Below, piece after piece: positions 11,934 through 24,438 of a stretch of 64,000 nt of DNA. Under the pieces are notes generated by a model that saw nothing but the letters and a program-made list of their open reading frames with translations, was not told the origin of the DNA and did not search any database. This DNA comes from Symbiotaphrina buchneri (taxonomy: Eukaryota; Ascomycota; Symbiotaphrinales; Symbiotaphrinaceae). Positions within the stretch are counted from its first letter, which is position 1. Every line of letters begins with the position of its first letter. The stretch is from NCBI GenBank assembly GCA_001599915.1, contig BCIG01000001.1, positions 186,001 to 250,000 on the forward strand, read 5' to 3'. Both the position numbers and the translations under genes were made by a program.

Positions 11934-14217
11934 ATGAATCCCAACATGAACGACCCAAGTGACGGTGTCCCGCCGCAGCTGGTGAGCTTCAGGCAGTGCC
12001 CAGATGTTAGCAGTGAAATCCGAAATTGACCATTGCAGTTACCTCATATCCATCTCGTTTCTGCCTCTCACTATCCAATTCAAGCACATCTGAACTTGGA
12101 AGCCGTTGTAGAGTACCTGAAGGCAGCACCTAAGGTCACGAGAGATCTGGCTCCGATGGTATGGCAGTTCCTCGATGGACCTAATGACGGCACAATACTG
12201 CTCAAATGGCAGCCGTTAAACAAAATGGGGACGACGTCGGCCAGCGACGGTTATATTTGGATGGACGTTGAGCAAGCGTTTAGCCAGGAGGTCAAGGGTT
12301 ACGTATGTGCAATCCCATCTGGCAGTGAATTGCCTCCACTGAACTTTCGCGTAGATCGTGGAGATGTATGTTCATAGGGCAGGCTACCGGGCAAATAGCA
12401 ACGAACAGTTGGCTATGCATAGCCGACGTCGGTATCGACTGAGCTCCTCCACGAACCCCAGCAACCCACCTCCGGATCCTTCTCTGTGGATTGTTCATTA
12501 CTGTCAAGCCGAACCACAGAATCGGATTCCGGTCAATCGTCTGCAAATTCCGCAGTCCATTCAACAGTCCTTGAATACGCGTAGGCAGCTGCAGAGTCAC
12601 GGCCAGCTTGCCCGCAAGGAATTCATGCTTCACGATAGACACAACTGGCCAACCATCAATCTTCCTGGAGGCAATATGCCGCCCATGAACCGATACGGCG
12701 CACCTGCTCCTGGATATGCAGGGCGCGGTGCCAACGTCCCTCATCAGAATGGGGCCATGTACGGTGACGTGGGGCCACCGCCAGCTAAACGTCCTCGTCA
12801 AACGCCGCCAACGCACGTACCAAGTGCAGCACCAGGCCTCCCCCCTTCAAATGCCACACCTCAGCCCGATATCAGCATAGAGGAAGAGGAAGACAATTCG
12901 CGAGGAGATATACTTGATCACATTACGCCGCGAGAAATCAGCATGCAGCGATTTCAGCAACACACTGAATGGATGGAGGAAATATTCACTTCGCCGTACT
13001 CTACAAATCAGATTGTCCCTGTCGATCTGGGACTGGGTCTGCGAGGTGAATTGGAGTGGTTGACGAAAGGTATTTTCGAGGCGCCATCAGGTGATCCGCA
13101 AAGTCGGTCTGTGTCACTCTATGCTGGCAAACTGGATCCTGAGAAAGCTTCGGAATTCAAGAAGAGAGCAGAAGAAGGTCTTGCGAAGCTGGATGCTGAT
13201 ATCGACAAAATCAAGCGCGACCATGAGAAGAACATGCGCAAAGTCAAGAAGATTGAAGTCGTCAAGAAAGGGGAGCAACGCCTGAGGACTGCTGTAGTTG
13301 ACCCCAGCTCGACCGGCACAGAGATTTGGAGGCTCGAGGGCCGGCTTCATACCGCGGAGGAGGAACTGGAAAAGGATGCAAAGACTCTAAGTCCCAAGGG
13401 CAACGAAGTTGTGGACGACATCGTCAAGGAAGTGGAAGCAGCTTTGCAAAAGCGCGTTGAGGTCACGAAAGATCTGGTTTGCGTGCAACGGGGAGCGTTG
13501 GAGGAGAAGCAAAGTTCAGATCTGGTGGAGCAGGGCACAGAAGAAGCGGAGACGAGTACGGCGCCACGCTCCATTGACGTGGAGATGGAGGGATCGCATA
13601 CAGCTCCGTCTACGACAAATCCACTTGACGAGCCAGTAAAGACCGTCGCCGCAGGAGATACAACCCAGGCTCCTCCGTCGGCAGAGATTCCTGAACCCCG
13701 TTCTCATGGCTCCATTGGCGACGCGGATGCTCCAGTGGCTGTACAAGGCGTGCCTGCAACGTCCGGACAAGAGGGCCTAGACGGGGATGTTGAGATGTCT
13801 GGCGTGCAAGGCACTGGTCCACAAGCATCGGGTGTCAATGAGAGCGGCGATTGGGTCCTTGTTTCCAAGGAGGAGGTTGGCCCCTCACAGCAACAAGCTG
13901 AGACCTCAGGGATGGCAACTTCCGCAGCCACTAGTGCTCCTGACTTGCGCGGATCAACCGAAGGCGGACAGCTCCCTGCTACCGCCGGTCAGGATCCCGC
14001 CCCGGCTCCTGCAGAAATGTCTAACGTCGAGGTGGATCACGATAACTTTAATACAACCGACTTTGGGGACTTTACTGCTCTTGATTCTGCTGGAGATGCG
14101 CTAGCTTCCTACGAAGAACAGGGTGATGATCTTGATCTCGAAGGACAATCGGCCCTTGGGATGGACGATTCGGCGTTTGGTGATGCTCTTCATGGAAGGG
14201 AGAGTCATGACGAGTGA
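11934..14217 (+). CDS. Ssr4-like SWI/SNF-RSC chromatin-remodelling subunit (DUF1750)
   Basis: Fungal-specific protein resembling Ssr4, a subunit shared by the fission-yeast SWI/SNF and RSC remodellers (Pfam DUF1750/Ssr4; from memory). Exons: 11934-11981, 12039-12302 and 12355-14217 (724 residues). Introns are 57 and 52 nt, GT-AG. The conserved N-terminal half starts LPHIHLVSASHYPIQAHLN. It continues through APMVWQFLDGPNDGTILLKW to RRRYRLSSSTNPSNPPPDPS and ARKEFMLHDRHNWPTINLPG. A predicted coiled coil rich in Glu and Lys lies at about residues 340-460. The acidic C-terminus carries NTTDFGDFTALDSAGDAL and LGMDDSAFGDALHG. Two in-frame Met codons (11934 and 11946) are available; the first was chosen. 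Confidence 0.8.
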
Positions 14218-15549
14218 TACCGTTGCTACCGAGGGCGTGCGATGGAAGGAGGGAGGGATTTGGGTCAGCGGGCGCAACAGGGAGGCGTCACATTTTACCT
14301 TCGATAGCTCATTTTGTATGGAGTCGACAAGTCCCACCCAGGCAAGCGGCGATTTAATAGAATCTGCAAGCAAGTTTCAGGAACTGTTCAGGTAGTCTCT
14401 TTTGGTTCTGCCGCTTTCTACTATGGTGATGACACTTTGGCCTCCAACCGTCAGTGCGTTAATGCGTTTGCAGTACAACAAAGCGACGCGAGATTGGACT
14501 CTGGTCGATTGAGACTGAACGCGCCATGATCACCGCCCGCAGATTGTTTCGGATCTGGCGGCACGAGCCTCCCGGCGACGACGGGTTTTCGGAAGCCTTT
14601 CGGAAGACAGGGGATGCACTGCTTGGCGGTGGTGTAGCACAACGTCTGTTCTATTCTAGGCGATCCACTGATACACCATACAACAGATGCTTGGCCCAAA
14701 ACATGGGCGTTTGCCTTTGTGTTGCACCGGTCTCCGCCCTGACAGCAGAAGTTGAGACAACTGCAATACGCGTGGCATCTCTCAATGACTCTGTAGACAG
14801 TCATACCACCGCAATTGGGACTCTGCGTGGTTGTTTGCTCGATTGCCTCGCACATTCGGTCACGGATCATTCTAGGCAAATGGGCACTTATCTGCCTTAT
14901 CACCTGGCCCAAAAAGATGCTCCTGAATTATTGATCCAGAACCGGTGCAATGGGTTCAATATATTAGGCAAGTACTCATGCACAATTGCATGGGGACGGA
15001 GCGTGCGGCTGCTGGCAGGTCACGTCGCACAGCGCGGTCGGGTGCAGGCAGTCGTATCCATAGCGATGGTGTCCATGCGACTTAGATGAAAGTGTCGTGT
15101 CAATTCTCGGCGTTTGTAGTGTACAGAGGAAGTGCCACGGGCGGATGGTAGATGGTGGGTCGTGGAGATGTGATGAGCGGTGTCCTCTGTAGGGCTGTCT
15201 CTGGTGGTTGGGATCTTCTATAAAAGGCTTCTTGCCGCTTCTCCTCGTCTTGTTGTTGACGCTCCGCAAACACAAACTTCTCTACCTCATTCACTCTCCA
15301 CTTGTCCCTCGTTTGATCGCACTATCGTAACTCTCTTGCGCGGCCGAGCATCTGCAGACTCTCTTTTCCACCGCCTTTCTCTTTCCGGCTTGCGCAGTCG
15401 TAGAGCCACCACTTGTTCGTCCTTAAAAGCCTTCACTCTCGTTGAGCGTGGTCTGCACTTTGACTGTTCACTTTGGACACGCACAAAAAGCAACACTGCA
15501 TATGCTTGCCTTGTCTAAGCCGAAGAGTTACTACAAACATTCGTTGACA
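14218..15549. other. Intergenic: tyrosinase promoter region
   Basis: Between two plus-strand genes. Several short open frames are present but none resembles a protein family or has splice support. A TATA-like box lies in the right half. The 3' part (about 15200-15549) is pyrimidine-rich and probably the leader of the tyrosinase transcript. Confidence 0.55.
15219..15226 (+). promoter_or_regulatory. TATA box, tyrosinase promoter
   Basis: TATAAAAG, 331 nt upstream of the chosen tyrosinase start codon. If used, the 5' leader would be about 300 nt. Confidence 0.5.
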
Positions 15550-18094
15550 ATGGCAGCTGCTTCGACCCCCTCCGGGTGGTTGCCCATCTGCGTACTTTTC
15601 ATTCAACTTTGCTTCAATTTCTTTGCTGTACCTGCGAACTGCACCCACCTCGGCCTTGGGAAAGCCTACAGTCTTGACCGTGGTGTCAGTCCCTTCGGCC
15701 ATCATGTTGAATCCCTCTCGGGATCCTCATCTTCAACCAACAAAGCTCCAAAAACTCGCCGCCAGAGCAGCTCTGGTGGTACCTATCCAATCACCGGGAT
15801 CTCAACTGGTGTTGAAAGTGATGGCTCGGTCCCGTTCAGACTGGAGATTCGCCAATTGCAGCAGGACTCGGCACAGTGGAACCTGTACATGCTCGGCCTG
15901 AACCGCTTCCAGAATACAAATCAAACCCTACTCTTGTCGTATTACCAGGTAGCTGGTGAGTCATGACCATCTGTCTCAGTATCGAGGGTCCTCAGGCATG
16001 AGCAAGCATTCTCATGGCCGTTGGTGCGTTCTATGCATGCAGGACTGGGGTTAACTATCTTGGAATAGGGATCCACGGTCGTCCCTTCATACCTTGGGAT
16101 GGCGTACAGTCGGGAAGTGGAGACTCTCAAAGCGGATATTGCACACATGTGTCAATCCTTTTTCCGACATGGCATCGCCCCTTTCTGGCACTGTTCGAGG
16201 TGAGTAGATGCCTCCTTGTTGGGCGCGCAAGTCTACGTGTATGTAATCGCCATACTAACGGACACCTTGGCTTATAGCAAGTCCTGTATGGCTTGATACA
16301 AGACATCGTGGCCGAATTTCCTGCAGGAGCACAGCAAGACATGTACTCTGCTGCTGCTTCGACGTTTCGTATTCCCTACTGGGATTGGGCAGCTGAGCCA
16401 CCAGCTGGGCAGAGTGTGCTGCCTCTCTCGGTGGGCGGTAGTGCGACGATACAGGTTACAGGGCCAAATGGAACCATGACGATCCCAAATCCGCTCTTGC
16501 AGTACATGTTCAATCCCCTGAACAGTAATGATCTGCCTGATTACCCAGTATTTCAAACTGCCCCTTTCTTCGTTTGCTTGTGCTATATTGATCGATGGCA
16601 TACAGTTCTCTTGCTGGAATACGACTATGCGGTATCCGACCACTACAGATTGTTCCGCCACGAGTCAGAACTATCTTGTCGCCGAGCAGCTCGACAACAA
16701 CAGGCTATCTTATAGGAACCGTCTGTATAATCTCTTCACGGCATACCCCCTCTATGCAAATTTCAGCAATGAAGCCTGGATTCCCAGCAATGGTGGAGAT
16801 TATGACAGCATTGAATCTCTTCACGACCAGATACATGGACTGACAGGTAGTGGAGGTCATATGACATACGTGAGTAATGACAATTCGTCGTTGCGCTTTC
16901 TTCCCGATCTTGCCTGAGGCTGACCGGCTATTACTCGTCAGATCGAATACTCTCAGTTTGATCCGATCTTCTTCCTACATCATGCGTAAGTATCGCCTCA
17001 GAAATAGAAAAATGCAACACTGACATGGACAGCATGATTGATCGGTGCTTCGCTATTTGGCAAGCTTTGTACCCGGACAGCTATGTTACACCGCAGGATA
17101 CCGTTTATGGCACATACACAGAAGCACCTGGCTCGGTTGTGGATTCCTCTTCGCGTAAGTCAGGCAGCGCCCTCGATATATTATTTGTGCTATGGAGATG
17201 CTTGACTACCTCATGGATGATCCAGATAGAAAGTCTGACTATTGATAGCATTGACACCTTTCCATGACGATACCAGTGGAGATTTTTGGACGTCTGACAC
17301 CATTCGTGATACTCACACGTTCGGTTACACATACCCAGAGCTTGTGAACTGGAATGTGAGCGAGTCTGAGTATCAAGCTAATGTACGTGCGGCCGTGAAT
17401 ACTCTCTATGGCTCTACAGCGCCTGCAATCACGGTGAGCAGGCGAAAGGCTCGGAGGGACACAGGAGCCGCAGTGACTGTTATGCGAGAAAGCTCCCTGG
17501 ATCCGACAAATGCTACCACGCCACACAATGTCACGAGCAACGGGCAATACCGCGAGTGGCTGACCAACATTCGGGTCCAGAAGTTTGGGCTCAGTCAATC
17601 CTTCTTCATTCACATCTTTCTGGGTGAAGTCAGCTCAGATCCCTCAACATGGATTTTGGCACCGAATTTGGTTGGCACACACTCAGTCTTCGGCATGGCT
17701 CCCAACTCTAGTGCAAACCGAGGTGCTATGGCGGACGTTCAAGTGACCGGAGTCATCCCATTGACCACGGCTCTGCTGGAACAAATAGAGGGAGGGGCGC
17801 TGGCCAGTCTTGAGCCTTGCGACGTTGAGCCCTTCCTGAGCTGCAATCTGCAGTGGCGGGTGACTCTAGTAGGTTCAAAGAAGAGGTTATCCAGGTACAG
17901 TGGCTAACAACATCTAGTTGGATGCTACGGAAGTCGATGCGGCAGAGGTGCCAGACCTCAAGATATCTGTGGTCAGTTCCGTTGTCACAACCCCCGGCAG
18001 TATCACAGAGTTCCCGCAATGGGGCAGTTTCGCTATCCATCAGAATATCACCAACGGTACCAACGGAGGCTATTCGGCGGGTGATGATATGTGA
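15550..18094 (+). CDS. Secreted tyrosinase (type-3 copper phenol oxidase)
   Basis: Hydroxylates and oxidises phenols to quinones using a dicopper site. Eight exons: 15550-15955, 16069-16199, 16278-16547, 16606-16869, 16942-16985, 17033-17154, 17249-17868 and 17918-18094 (677 residues). The N-terminus looks like a signal peptide (hydrophobic [16 protein letters not shown]). CuA ligands are His138, His162 and His171, in HGRPF and [15 protein letters not shown]. Cys160 sits two residues before His162, as in the Cys-His thioether bridge of fungal tyrosinases. CuB ligands are His342, His346 and one of His370/His371 ([14 protein letters not shown]). A beta-rich C-terminal domain of about 250 residues follows, as in proenzymes that are activated by cleavage. 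An in-frame Met at 15502 would lengthen the N-terminus but weaken the signal peptide. Neighbours are housekeeping genes, so there is no pigment cluster. Confidence 0.93.
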
Positions 18095-18884
18095 GACTTT
18101 GGCTTTGGGCGGAAGGATTGAGGAGTTAAAAGGCACTTGGCTAGCTGGCTCTTCGATAGTTATTGCACACCATATGGGCGAGGCATATCCGCCCTATTTC
18201 ACGACAAGTTAATCGAGATTGCGGGAGCTCAACGATATATTGGCGCTTGAAAGGAGGTCAAGTGCTGAGCGATGACAAAGGTCGGTCGTTCTCGAATAAT
18301 TGGAGTGGCTAGATAGCTCTGTAGCTGCGATGGGCACTTCCTTTTAGGCAAAGAAAGGGGATCTGGGCACCACTGCGCCTGTGATTACTTCGAAACGTTT
18401 CTCTAATCTTTGTTTATCGTGCAGTGTCAGGTGGTGCTGGCGCAGATGATCTGATCTGTTTGGTACTTCAGATTCAAGCAGGCGCACATAACTTTCGTAG
18501 GTACCCCCGCGTTACGACGACTTTCTCAGGGTCCTCTGACATCATAGCGCCGCTTCGCTGTCCATGGCGCATGCCGGACCCTCCATCACCCCTCAGGTTA
18601 TCCATGGAATCTCACAAACAATAGACACTCATACCACGGATTTGAGCATCGCTGATTGGATCACCATCATCTTCATCATACACAATACACACACATCCTT
18701 GATTAAGCGGTAGATCAGGTCATGTACGTTTATCGAGCACCTTTTCGTTTCCTAGCAAGGCCCGGTAGTTGCGGGTATCTGCATCGCAATCTGATCCCGC
18801 GCGTCACAGCTTTCCAGCAGTATCAAACTGACCTTTGCCTCTATAAATATAGGAATCGTTCACTCTCCGTACGATCAAACAAGG
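18095..18884. other. Intergenic: PIL1 promoter region
   Basis: Between tyrosinase and PIL1, both on plus. Apart from the TATA box near 18842, nothing was recognised. Confidence 0.55.
18842..18849 (+). promoter_or_regulatory. TATA box, PIL1 promoter
   Basis: TATAAATA 43 nt before the PIL1 start codon. It implies a very short leader of roughly ten bases. Confidence 0.55.
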
Positions 18885-19900
18885 ATGGCCGCTCCGAGCG
18901 CTCCAGTGGTGGGTGGTGGGAAGCATCGTTTTAGCATGGCCACGTTGCGTGGCATGCAGCAGCCAGAGCTGAGCAAGAAACTCTTCAAGATTGTAAAGGC
19001 CGAAAACCACGTCATCGGCGCCTATGAAGCTGCAGGCCGCGAACGGATTTCCATCGCCTCTCAACTTTCCGATTGGGGCGAAGCTACCAATGATGATGCC
19101 ATTTCTGAGATCGCCGACAAGCTGGGAGTGCTTCTAGCCGAGATTGGAGAACAGGAGGATGTCCTTGCTCAAAATCTGGAAGATTACCGTGGTATCTTGA
19201 AGCAGATCCGCAATACTGAAAGCAGTGTCCAGCCCAGCCGGGACCACAAAGCCAAGATCACGGATGAAATTCAGAAGCTCAAGTATAAGGATCCCTCAAG
19301 CACCAAGCTGGTGACCCTTGAGCAAGAGCTTGTGAGAGCGGAGGCCGAGAATCTGGTTGCTGAAGCGCAGCTTACGAACATTGTACGGCTGACTCTGCCT
19401 TGATTGTACATTGTCTACTTCGAGATGCGCTGACCCATTCACCCTAGACTCGTCAAAAAATGAAGGAAGCATATGACATCCACTTTGCAGCCACCATTGA
19501 GCGAGCGGAGAAGCAGATCATCCTCGCTCGCCATGGGAGACGTCTCCTCAACCTCCTAGATGATACACCTGTCGTACCTGGCGATGCTCGTCCTGCCTTT
19601 GAGCATTCAGCGCAAGCACGCCAGGTGCTCAACGATGCGGAGGAAGACCTTCGAGATTGGCAGCCGGATCTCGAACCGATCCAGTCTTCTGCAAGATTAG
19701 AGAACAGCGCAATGCCGGCTGAGAGCGTCGATACCGGCTCTATCGCGCCTAGGGGTGGTTCGGTGTCTGAAGCTCCCGGCACTACTATCGGTAATAGCAG
19801 CACCCTTGGAGACTACGATGCCAGCGGGAGTGAACCGACCCGGGTGACAAATGTTACTACAACCATTGAGACTGAAGAACAACGCTCTGCGGCGGTCTAG
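18885..19900 (+). CDS. PIL1: Eisosome core protein Pil1/Lsp1 (BAR-like)
   Basis: Membrane-sculpting BAR-like protein that self-assembles on PI(4,5)P2-rich furrows of the plasma membrane. Exons 18885-19382 and 19448-19900, intron 65 nt (316 residues). The start of the domain reads GGGKHRFSMATLRGMQQPEL, then LFKIVKAENHVIGAYEAAGR. The helical core runs to about residue 250 and includes DYRGILKQIRNTESSVQPSR and IHFAATIERAEKQIILARHG. The last 65 residues are Ser/Thr-rich and poorly conserved. Many ascomycetes have two paralogues; this copy cannot be assigned to one from sequence alone. Confidence 0.95.
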
Positions 19901-20418
19901 CCGCCCTTTGCGGCATCCAACACCTGTTCTCACAGATTCCCGATGTTTGTTCCCAGCGTATATCCTCATGTCTTTTCGTTAGTTTACCCAAGATCCACTT
20001 TGGACGCGGATTGGTGCCTTCCTATCTAGTCGATGAGATTAGTTTTGCTTTCGCACACACAGTGTAAGATTCGTTCAATGGAAGCGTCTGCATGGCTGGC
20101 TCGATATGTAGATTGCGCAGAGATCGTCTATTCACAAATAACCATAACCTTGGAAACATGACATTCGTCTCGCTGCGTTGCGCCTAATACACTGCAACAG
20201 GGGCGCCTTATGTAAGCGAGGCTTATGAGGTGAGGCGAGCTACTTCGTAGCTGTTCAGGCACCGAGCACTTGACGCGGCGCAACGTAGCTCCGTACTTGG
20301 GGTAGAGCATCTTGCACTCACTTCGACGACACGACAACCCTCATTATCATAATCGGCGCTTTCCTTCCTCTCCCTCTTTCCCTCTCTCTTACCATACCTT
20401 CTGCGGGGTCTTCACAAG
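19901..20418. other. Intergenic: PRE2 promoter region
   Basis: Between PIL1 and PRE2. It carries TACTTCGTAG at 20242-20250, CTCCGTACTT near 20289 and a C/T-only run at about 20361-20391 just before the PRE2 start. No gene recognised. Confidence 0.55.
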
Positions 20419-21572
20419 ATGGACACTCTAGTAGCTCAGTACTCAAGACCGCAGTTTGAGACGGAGGGTTACTCGCAGGATGAGCAGCAGGAGCTCGTCC
20501 GAGTCACGCCTCCTCTGTCCCTCAAATTCGCTCTCCCTCCAATAGCACAGGTATGCCCTCTGTGGACCCCGGATTCTACTGTCTTGCAGCTCTGTGGATG
20601 GATGGGGATGCTGATACTGAACCCAGCCTTCGGCGTTCCTCCGTGCAACTACTGATGACTACTCCAACCCCAACTGTCCTATCAAGCTCGCTCACGGCAC
20701 GACGACCCTCGCATTCAGATTTCAAGGTGGCATCATAGTCGCCACTGACTCAAGAGCTACAGCCGGAAACTGGATCGCAAGTCAGACGGTAAAGAAGGTC
20801 ATCGAGATCAATAACTGTTTGCTGGGTACCATGGCTGGTGGTGCAGCGGTACGCAAGCTCCCTCTTTCACCTGCCTTGGCACCGGTGTCATGTTGCCATA
20901 CCTGAATAAGGCGCTGCAGCGATGAGCTAGGCTAATCGTTCGAATCTGGAACAGGATTGTCAGTACTGGCTCGCATACCTGGGGATGCAATGCCGTCTCC
21001 ACGAACTCAGACACAAGCGGCGTATATCCGTTGCAGCTGCTTCAAAAATCCTGGCGAACCTCGTCTATTCTTACAAAGGCTATGGTCTAAGCATGGTATG
21101 CACTGCATCATACCTGCAGCTTGGTTCTGGCTGCTAACCACAGCTTTCTATCAAGGGCACGATGTGTGCTGGTGTTACCCCTCAAGAAGGGCCGGCCCTG
21201 TACTACATCGATTCCGATGGCACACGGTTATCAGGCAATCTCTTCTGTGTCGGTTCCGGTCAGACGTTCGCGTACGGTGTGCTAGACGCCGAGTACCGGT
21301 ATGACTTGACCGAGGAAGAAGCGTTGGCCCTAGGGAGTCGGAGTATCCTGGCCGCTACACACAGGGATGCATATTCTGGTGGTTTCATCAACCTTTACCA
21401 CGTAAAGGAAGATGGTTGGGTAAAGCATGGATTCAGCGTACGATATTCCCGCCCCAGCCGACCAGTTAACTTGGTGCTGACTTTAACTCGCGTGTAGGAC
21501 ACAAACCCCATATTCTGGGAGACTAAGCTAAAGAAGGGCGAGTTTTCTAACGTTACATCGGAGCTGGTATAG
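20419..21572 (+). CDS. PRE2: 20S proteasome subunit beta-5 (chymotrypsin-like)
   Basis: Catalytic chymotrypsin-like subunit of the 20S proteasome. Five exons: 20419-20550, 20627-20848, 20955-21095, 21156-21437 and 21498-21572 (283 residues). Introns are 76, 106, 60 and 60 nt. A propeptide of about 75 residues ends at the autocleavage site [10 protein letters not shown]. In the mature subunit the nucleophile is Thr1, with Asp17 ([12 protein letters not shown]) and Lys33 in their canonical places. [20 protein letters not shown] and [20 protein letters not shown] match beta-5. The C-terminus ends with a short exon, [12 protein letters not shown]. Confidence 0.96.
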
Positions 21573-22436
21573 AAGTATCTGCTTGCTGGGATTTGGGTTG
21601 AGTTAGGGCCTTGGGAGTTATGCATCGTTGAATGGCCCTGTGATAGGCTTGGCAACGTGTAATTTTCAGACAGTGACTGTGATACTAGCTTCTCAATGCA
21701 TTGAAACTCGACGAGATTCCTCCTCCATCTAGTCTTACAGTACCTTAGTAGATAGATCTCCTTGTCTTTGGATGAATGAGCAGACAAGTCACACATATCC
21801 TCGGAGTTACTGCGGTTAAAGGAGATCACCTCCACAGTGAACAAGCCTAGAAAGAGATTTGCTGACCATTATTCACCATGTAGATCGGATCTGGTCATCT
21901 CATTCACTGTCGGATTGTCACCATGTTGATATCGTGCAAGATCTATGCATGCTGCTGGTGATCAGCAGCTTTGCAGCTCACCGGAGACCGCATTGCCTCA
22001 CTGAGTGTTGAGCGTATGCAGCTTATGTCAGCATCAGGGGGCCCCGCGTCATTCGTCCGAAGTCGAGAGAGTGTGGGGAAGCGATAACACAAATTGGCAG
22101 GGATCGTCCCATGTTGAGCATCATCTGACTGGTCTTTGCCCGCGATCGTTGTCCCTCTCGGTCTTTTCCAACCTCGTACCCTTGTCCGCTCCACTATTAC
22201 TTACCCACAATGGCAATGGCACGCGGCATGCGCACATCCACCAATTTTGGGTCGAGCTCCTGTGCTCGCTCCTCGGACTGTGAACCCCCCGGCATATTTC
22301 AACCCCTCCCACCCCGTGCTTTGGGTGCATACTTCTGCTCGTGATCCGTCTTGATTCCTTCACGTTGATTCCCAGACTTCTGAACGCAAGCTTCGCGACA
22401 TCTTCCCCAGCCGCTACATAGCTAGCGATAGGCAGA
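21573..22436. other. Intergenic: MFS permease promoter region
   Basis: Between PRE2 and the MFS gene. No coding stretch was recognised on either strand. Confidence 0.55.
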
Positions 22437-24438
22437 ATGGGCCTCGTCAACAAACTGGAGCAGAGGCCGCCGCCCACAAATACAGCTTTGGCGGATGACT
22501 CGATCCGCCAGTCACTGGATCCCGAAAAGGCCGACCAAGCATTGACCGGCGAAGACAATCATGCAGGGCACACCGCACCCGGGTCACTTCCCCTGAGTGC
22601 GGACCCAGAGGCAGAGAGAAGGGTTGTGAGAAAGCTTGACTGGAGGCTTCCGCCTCTCGTGGCTGCCTTATGTGCGTGAGATTTGAACCTCGCGGGTTTC
22701 CATGCTCGTCATTCAGAGCCAGTGCTGATAGTGGATCAGATCTCGTATCTTATTTGGATCGGTCGAATATAGGGTATGGTAGCCATAGACATAGGACAGA
22801 TGAAGTTTACAACTGATGCATCTCCCTCAACGCAGGAACGCGAAGATTGCGGGCATGACTGAAGACCTGAAGCTCACAGGGAACCGATATGAATGGCTTC
22901 TTACGTAAGTACTTTTGGGCCACCTCCATTCCAAGAGACGGTACGTTATTGACGGCGTAGGTTGTTCTACATATCATACATAATTTTTGAATGGTTCGCT
23001 CTCATGTGGAAGGTTGTGCCAGCGCACTATTGGGCTGCCTTCACCGTGTTTGGCTGGTGGGTTTTGTTCTATCATCTATTATGGGTTCTACTGACACGGT
23101 GGAAAAGGGGGGTCATCGCAACTTGTCAGGCTGCAGTTCAAACTTGGTCAGGAGAGATGGCCTGCCGTTTCCTCCTTGGTGCACTCGAGGCAGGTTTCGG
23201 GCCGGGCATCCCCTACCTCATGTCCTTCTTTTATCTCCGGCATGAGCTCGGAGTGCGCATTGGTCTGTTTTTATCCGCTGCTCCTCTGGCGCAGACCTTT
23301 GCTGGCGCTCTTGCGTATGGTATCACTTCTGGACATGCCAAGATCGCCAATTGGAGATTACTCTTCCTTGTTGAAGGCATTCCATCCATCTTGATGGCGT
23401 TCGTTGCGTTCTTCTTCCTCCCAGATGCTCCGGACAAGGCGAGGTTCTTGAACGAGGAAGAAAAGGCAATTGCGAAAGCTAGAGGAGTGAGACAAGTCGG
23501 AGAAGGTGAGAGGGTGGGTAGCATAGACTTCAAGCACGTTGGACAGGCCATACTGGATCCCAAAGTAAGTTCTTAATTCTCCCCGATTATTTTGTTACCT
23601 CTATTAACAGAATATACAGAATTGGTTCACCGCCGTAAGTTTCGGGCCTTGCAACGTAGGAATGTACCGTTCAATGTCTGTATTGACTATGTTTAGTTCA
23701 TGTACTTCAGTTGCAACGTTAGCTTCTCTTCGCTGCCCGTTTTCCTCCCTACGATCATTGAAGAGATGGGCTTCACAGCCGTACATGCCCAGGGCTTGAC
23801 GGCACCACCCTACTTCATAGCCTTCCTCGCAGTCATCGCTACCACGTACATCGCAGATCGCACACAGCAGCGAGGCCTGGTGATCTTCAGCCTCTCGATC
23901 ATCGGCGCAATCGGCTATGTCCTTCTAGCAACATGCGCGACCGTGGGCGTCCGCTATTTTGGGGTATATCTATCATGCGTAAGTCCGTCTTGCCAGTCAT
24001 TTGACACATGTACGCTAAACTGGACCTAGTTTGGAGTCTTCAGCTGCATCGGTAACATCCTTCCATGGGTCCTGAGTATGTCGAAGTGCTTTATGAGTGG
24101 AACGGAGGTCAGTTGAGCTAACAGGTGCCTTAGATAATCAGGGTTCCGATAGCAAACGAGGCACTGGCATGGTCATACTCAACGTTATCGGACAATGCGG
24201 GCCGCTTCTAGGGACGAACATATTCCCCACGAAGGATGGCCCCCGATATATCCGTGGTCAATGGGTTTGTGGCGCATTCATGTTCTTCAATGGTTTCTTG
24301 GCAATCAGTCTGCGGACGCTGCTGGTGTGGCAGAACAAGCGGTTGGACAAGAAGTATGGCCCGGTCAAAAAAGATGCAGGCGCGAAGTCGATGGTGGCAG
24401 AGGAAAACGAGGGCCCAAATTTCAGATATATCTTGTGA
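22437..24438 (+). CDS. MFS transporter, Dal5/anion:cation symporter type
   Basis: Plasma-membrane major facilitator, about 12 membrane segments, 512 residues. It is related to allantoate/nicotinate-type permeases; the substrate is unknown. Nine exons: 22437-22671, 22740-22773, 22836-22904, 22961-23056, 23108-23564, 23620-23634 (15 nt), 23697-23978, 24030-24075 and 24134-24438. All introns are GT-AG, 51-68 nt. Family marks are LVSYLDRSNIGNAKIAGM in the first loop, MACRFLLGALEAGFGPGIPY and NWRLLFLVEGIPSILMAFV. The 15-nt exon encodes NWFTA at the start of membrane segment 7. The last part, FGVFSCIGNILPWVLNNQGS then RGTGMVILNVIGQCGPLLGT, is also typical. The N-terminal 75 residues are hydrophilic. 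Confidence 0.92.

Noticed and set aside
14526-15089. 187-codon plus-strand open frame before tyrosinase
   Set aside because: It shows no protein-family features or splice support; probably chance.
15550-18094. Pigment or secondary-metabolite cluster around the tyrosinase
   Set aside because: Flanking genes are an Ssr4-like chromatin subunit and Pil1; no synthase, tailoring enzyme or pathway regulator is nearby.
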